Virus record (IMG/VR): IMGVR_UViG_3300030390_001024
Coordinates: 1 to 64,000 of that record
DNA from: a virus
Direction: 5' to 3' (one strand)
Length of the DNA stretch: 64,000 nt
Positions 62,901-64,000 of this stretch are shown one piece after another. Below the pieces are notes generated by a model. The model had not been told where the DNA came from, ran no database searches, and saw nothing but the letters and a program-made list of their open reading frames with translations. The position numbers and the translations under genes were made by a program. The first letter of the stretch is position 1; the number at the start of each line of letters is the position of its first letter.

Positions 62901-63221
62901 ATATACTACTTCATCATCCTCAAAAAATGGTGCAAATGCTGACTTAGCAGCTTGTACATTTTGTTCTAAAGAAAGATCCATACCAGATATTTTTTCTAGT
63001 GATGGTCCTAATTTTTCAGCATATTGTCTTTGATACTCTAAGCTGTTTGGGTTAGTAAGTGGTGAATACACAACTTTATTATATAAATCATTCTGTGCTT
63101 TCCATCCTGCATTATATTTAGCCTGACGTGCATCTAATGTAGCAGACAAAAACTTATAGTCTGGTGTAAATGCTTTAATGTCTGGATAAAAATTCTTTTG
63201 TCCTTTAATGTATGTTGCCAT
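59910..63221 (-). CDS. Internal virion/cargo protein (1103 aa)
   Basis: N-terminus ATYIKGQKNFYPDIKAFTPD and the following helical block (FLSATLDARQAKYNAGWKAQ, LEKISGMDLSLEQNVQAAK) are of a type commonly found just before the polymerase gene in crAss-like and other Bacteroidota phages. The protein is helical and charged, with no enzyme motif and no membrane segment. It is expected inside the capsid or tail and may line the path of ejected cargo. 16 bases separate it from the polymerase gene. Confidence 0.7.
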   Translation of the reverse strand: MATYIKGQKNFYPDIKAFTPDYKFLSATLDARQAKYNAGWKAQNDLYNKVVYSPLTNPNSLEYQRQYAEKLGPSLEKISGMDLSLEQNVQAAKSAFAPFFEDDEVVYDMVWTGAYNDAIKEYQNLASSRNQETRELANSEVSLRKLEIDRRKFIESERGDLQSQPLPELILDADLVQNAQKYLSELDPGLTISMPMPNIKNSGKVDPTTGAPIFMEDRNFLITQKNGSIIEGAAYEQIMSALIDDPRVQKFYNAKSYVQAYDFAETMVGKGVFATEQEGLNAWASEQISRIENKNLEFQSKKEYELRKKNQVNVNWDNYAANHGVVPNSLDENIRNENLSDAEIMKADLDRLFKINQFAATSDPDDAALFNKAMALLSNYNIDTDVRTAARQFSMREMEVTQEQNNFELENLKYKHDWNLQVEKYRLEDIAAGKKAARDKELKLIEAGGGNYTNYVNQQVNPIKGKSATFFVNKKNQIVGSDTPYEMDMIAMNEDKNVLLTSRLDMLEEMIATSGLYKDAAKGAGYYKIPLVENPDPNEPKDYYTGNLQDVVKKISNKKLDEEQLPTDNYEYAAGIESLFAELQKYYSDASQAHKNGIDTSPRSPFMNISNKLFNSGTSISTPGLATQIELYNTAVDLAMKDQYKKGKLEELSLSNTKKEDMSQTEKNIQLLLDNGYVFPIDDETKSIISRDDFLKLHMSKINSGEIDKNKQIDFFGPLNNSNLMTTKEELRPKDELEMLYKYSGGKNISPYKSVPALDEDQLEKNVNLIYDRFLSGINTLMKNTPSRTFMNNRSGIGSVEASNIRFNVANSSNLSLQPTAGTSQDKFLGDFYAQINANNKSGAGNFGFIGTTISAEENDDLVDILSADAIDITSRQNKAARYVYDRIANQQTIGADKLAMNLTFFDSFGPEIRDNTGKLQNEPYAAYQLSNFNNDLVKALIDTDNSVYPDNVTLSDIQSVIRSGITYIFPRNSTIQENPLGYEVTQSNTTLEKRIASTNNNILTIEPTAYPAPYFKDNAGHGSVSFQKVGGKINVDGYLNFYESDVTKFPNGYRQESLSTILGGEDQNTMGYDEYYDFVLATIANQKINNDAAYDAKSKESK

Positions 63222-63280
63222 AATTCAAAATTAATATAATTTATTAAGTTTACTAATATTAAATAATAAACCTTTATTGT

Positions 63281-64000
63281 TTATCTTCCCATCTTTCCTA
63301 CTGTCATCCAATATGGGTATGCTGTACGTTTAAGCTTACTCATTTCTCTACCTTTTTTACTGTTTGTTGGTGGATTTACTACACTAGGCACAGTATTATT
63401 ATATTGCTCATAAGGACTATCATCATTATTTGCAGTCTTATTACTGTTCTCTCCCATAATAAGTTCTATATACTTCATTCTATCCTTTTCATCTTTTGGT
63501 CCTTTTGGATCTTGAAATAATCTAAGCACCTCCGCTTCTCTTTTCTCCATATCACTTCTTTGATCTGTTTCCATATTTGGATTATTAGTAGAATCAGTAA
63601 ATGTATTTAAACCATATAGTTCAGGTCTAACTTGGAACTCAGGAGATTTAGTTTTATTAAGATTAGAAGTGTTAGCCATATTAGTTTGCATAGTATTCCA
63701 TAACTCATTACTCTTAACAGTATCCCAATTTTGGAAATCAGTAAATCTTTGTAATGCTAAATTAGTTCCTTCATCTTGCAATTCTCTTTGCTTCATGTTA
63801 AACTGATTGTTTCTCATGTTTAAATCAGCATTTACTCTTCCTGCTTGATTAATAATATTAATATTATTTGTATTAGTTCTATTAATAGCATCTTCACTTA
63901 ATTGTACTGCTTTACCAAAGTCTGATCCAGCTACTGCACCTTTACCAAAAGATTTCATAGCATCTAGCTTAGAGGTTAAAGCAGCATTAATGTTATTTAC
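63281..64000 (-). CDS. Partial virion protein, truncated by the window end
   Basis: The reading frame is open from the window edge through the Met at 63958, and the upstream codons (VNNINAALTSKLDA) read in frame, so the true start lies outside. The visible 239 residues are polar and Asn/Gln-rich (NMRNNQFNMKQRELQDEGTN), with a helical first half and a Pro/Asn-rich second half. The position before the cargo genes suggests an internal or neck-associated virion protein. No family recognised. Confidence 0.65.
   Translation of the reverse strand, partial: VNNINAALTSKLDAMKSFGKGAVAGSDFGKAVQLSEDAINRTNTNNINIINQAGRVNADLNMRNNQFNMKQRELQDEGTNLALQRFTDFQNWDTVKSNELWNTMQTNMANTSNLNKTKSPEFQVRPELYGLNTFTDSTNNPNMETDQRSDMEKREAEVLRLFQDPKGPKDEKDRMKYIELIMGENSNKTANNDDSPYEQYNNTVPSVVNPPTNSKKGREMSKLKRTAYPYWMTVGKMGR

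Noticed and set aside
63222-63240. TAATTTTG before the 1103-aa gene as a host promoter
   Set aside because: It matches TAnnTTTG but lies about 4 bases before the ATG and lacks a -33 box, so transcription would start within the gene.

Overview
The window looks like about 64 kb of a larger lytic tailed-phage genome of the crAss-like type (Crassvirales or a close relative) infecting a member of the Bacteroidota. The main evidence is a cluster of giant virion proteins on the minus strand. One of them, 4387 aa, carries the DFDID catalytic motif of crAss-like virion RNA polymerases together with a HExxH zincin motif, and it sits next to a 1932-aa and an 1103-aa protein. Bacteroidota is suggested by low GC, A-rich start contexts without Shine-Dalgarno sites, several TTG-N20/21-TAnnTTTG promoters, signal peptides ending in '..SMAQ' or '..ASAQ', and a secreted leucine-rich-repeat protein with a sorting-signal-like tail. 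No integrase, tRNA gene or CRISPR array was seen. Portal, major capsid and terminase genes are not in the window.

Layout. (1) 1-5 kb, plus strand: small early or accessory genes separated by unusually long, structured non-coding stretches, including a secreted LRR protein and a winged-helix protein. (2) 5-25.6 kb, plus strand: a tightly packed replication, recombination and nucleotide block, with HNH nuclease, DExH helicase, uracil-DNA glycosylase, helicase-loader candidate, DnaB-like helicase, Sak4-like ATPase, SSB-like protein, primase, RusA resolvase, a zincin-VWA protein with its MoxR-type AAA+ partner and two related unknown proteins, PD-(D/E)XK nuclease, family B DNA polymerase, SET-domain protein, DUF932-like protein and DUF5664-like protein. 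One lone minus-strand gene (7624-8046) interrupts it. (3) 25.6-35.8 kb, minus strand: tail fibres or adhesins, a three-TM holin and very small virion-associated proteins, including a 28-aa CDGSH-like iron-sulfur miniprotein. (4) 36-38.7 kb, plus strand: a class I ribonucleotide reductase pair (nrdB-nrdA) placed between structural operons. (5) 38.7-40.8 kb, minus strand: envelope-directed proteins (outer-membrane-barrel-like, thioredoxin-like without cysteines, a TM/coiled-coil protein, small TM and zinc-ribbon peptides). (6) 40.9-64 kb, minus strand: the ejected virion proteins with the virion RNA polymerase; the last gene runs off the window.

How it works together. The giant proteins would enter the cell with the DNA and transcribe early genes. 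Host-type promoters mark a few accessory genes. The plus-strand block then replicates and recombines the genome, the RNR supplies dNTPs, and the minus-strand blocks build fibres, lysis and cargo proteins. The most novel-looking material is RNA-level: three related long-stem RNA elements (12324-12429, 24804-24869, 25559-25635), a cloverleaf-like RNA at 664-730, a switch-like leader at 2290-2442 and terminator-like hairpins placed inside the 5' ends of two genes. At the protein level it is the VWA/MoxR four-gene module, the vRNAP mega-fusion, the CDGSH miniprotein and the vWA-bearing tail fibre.
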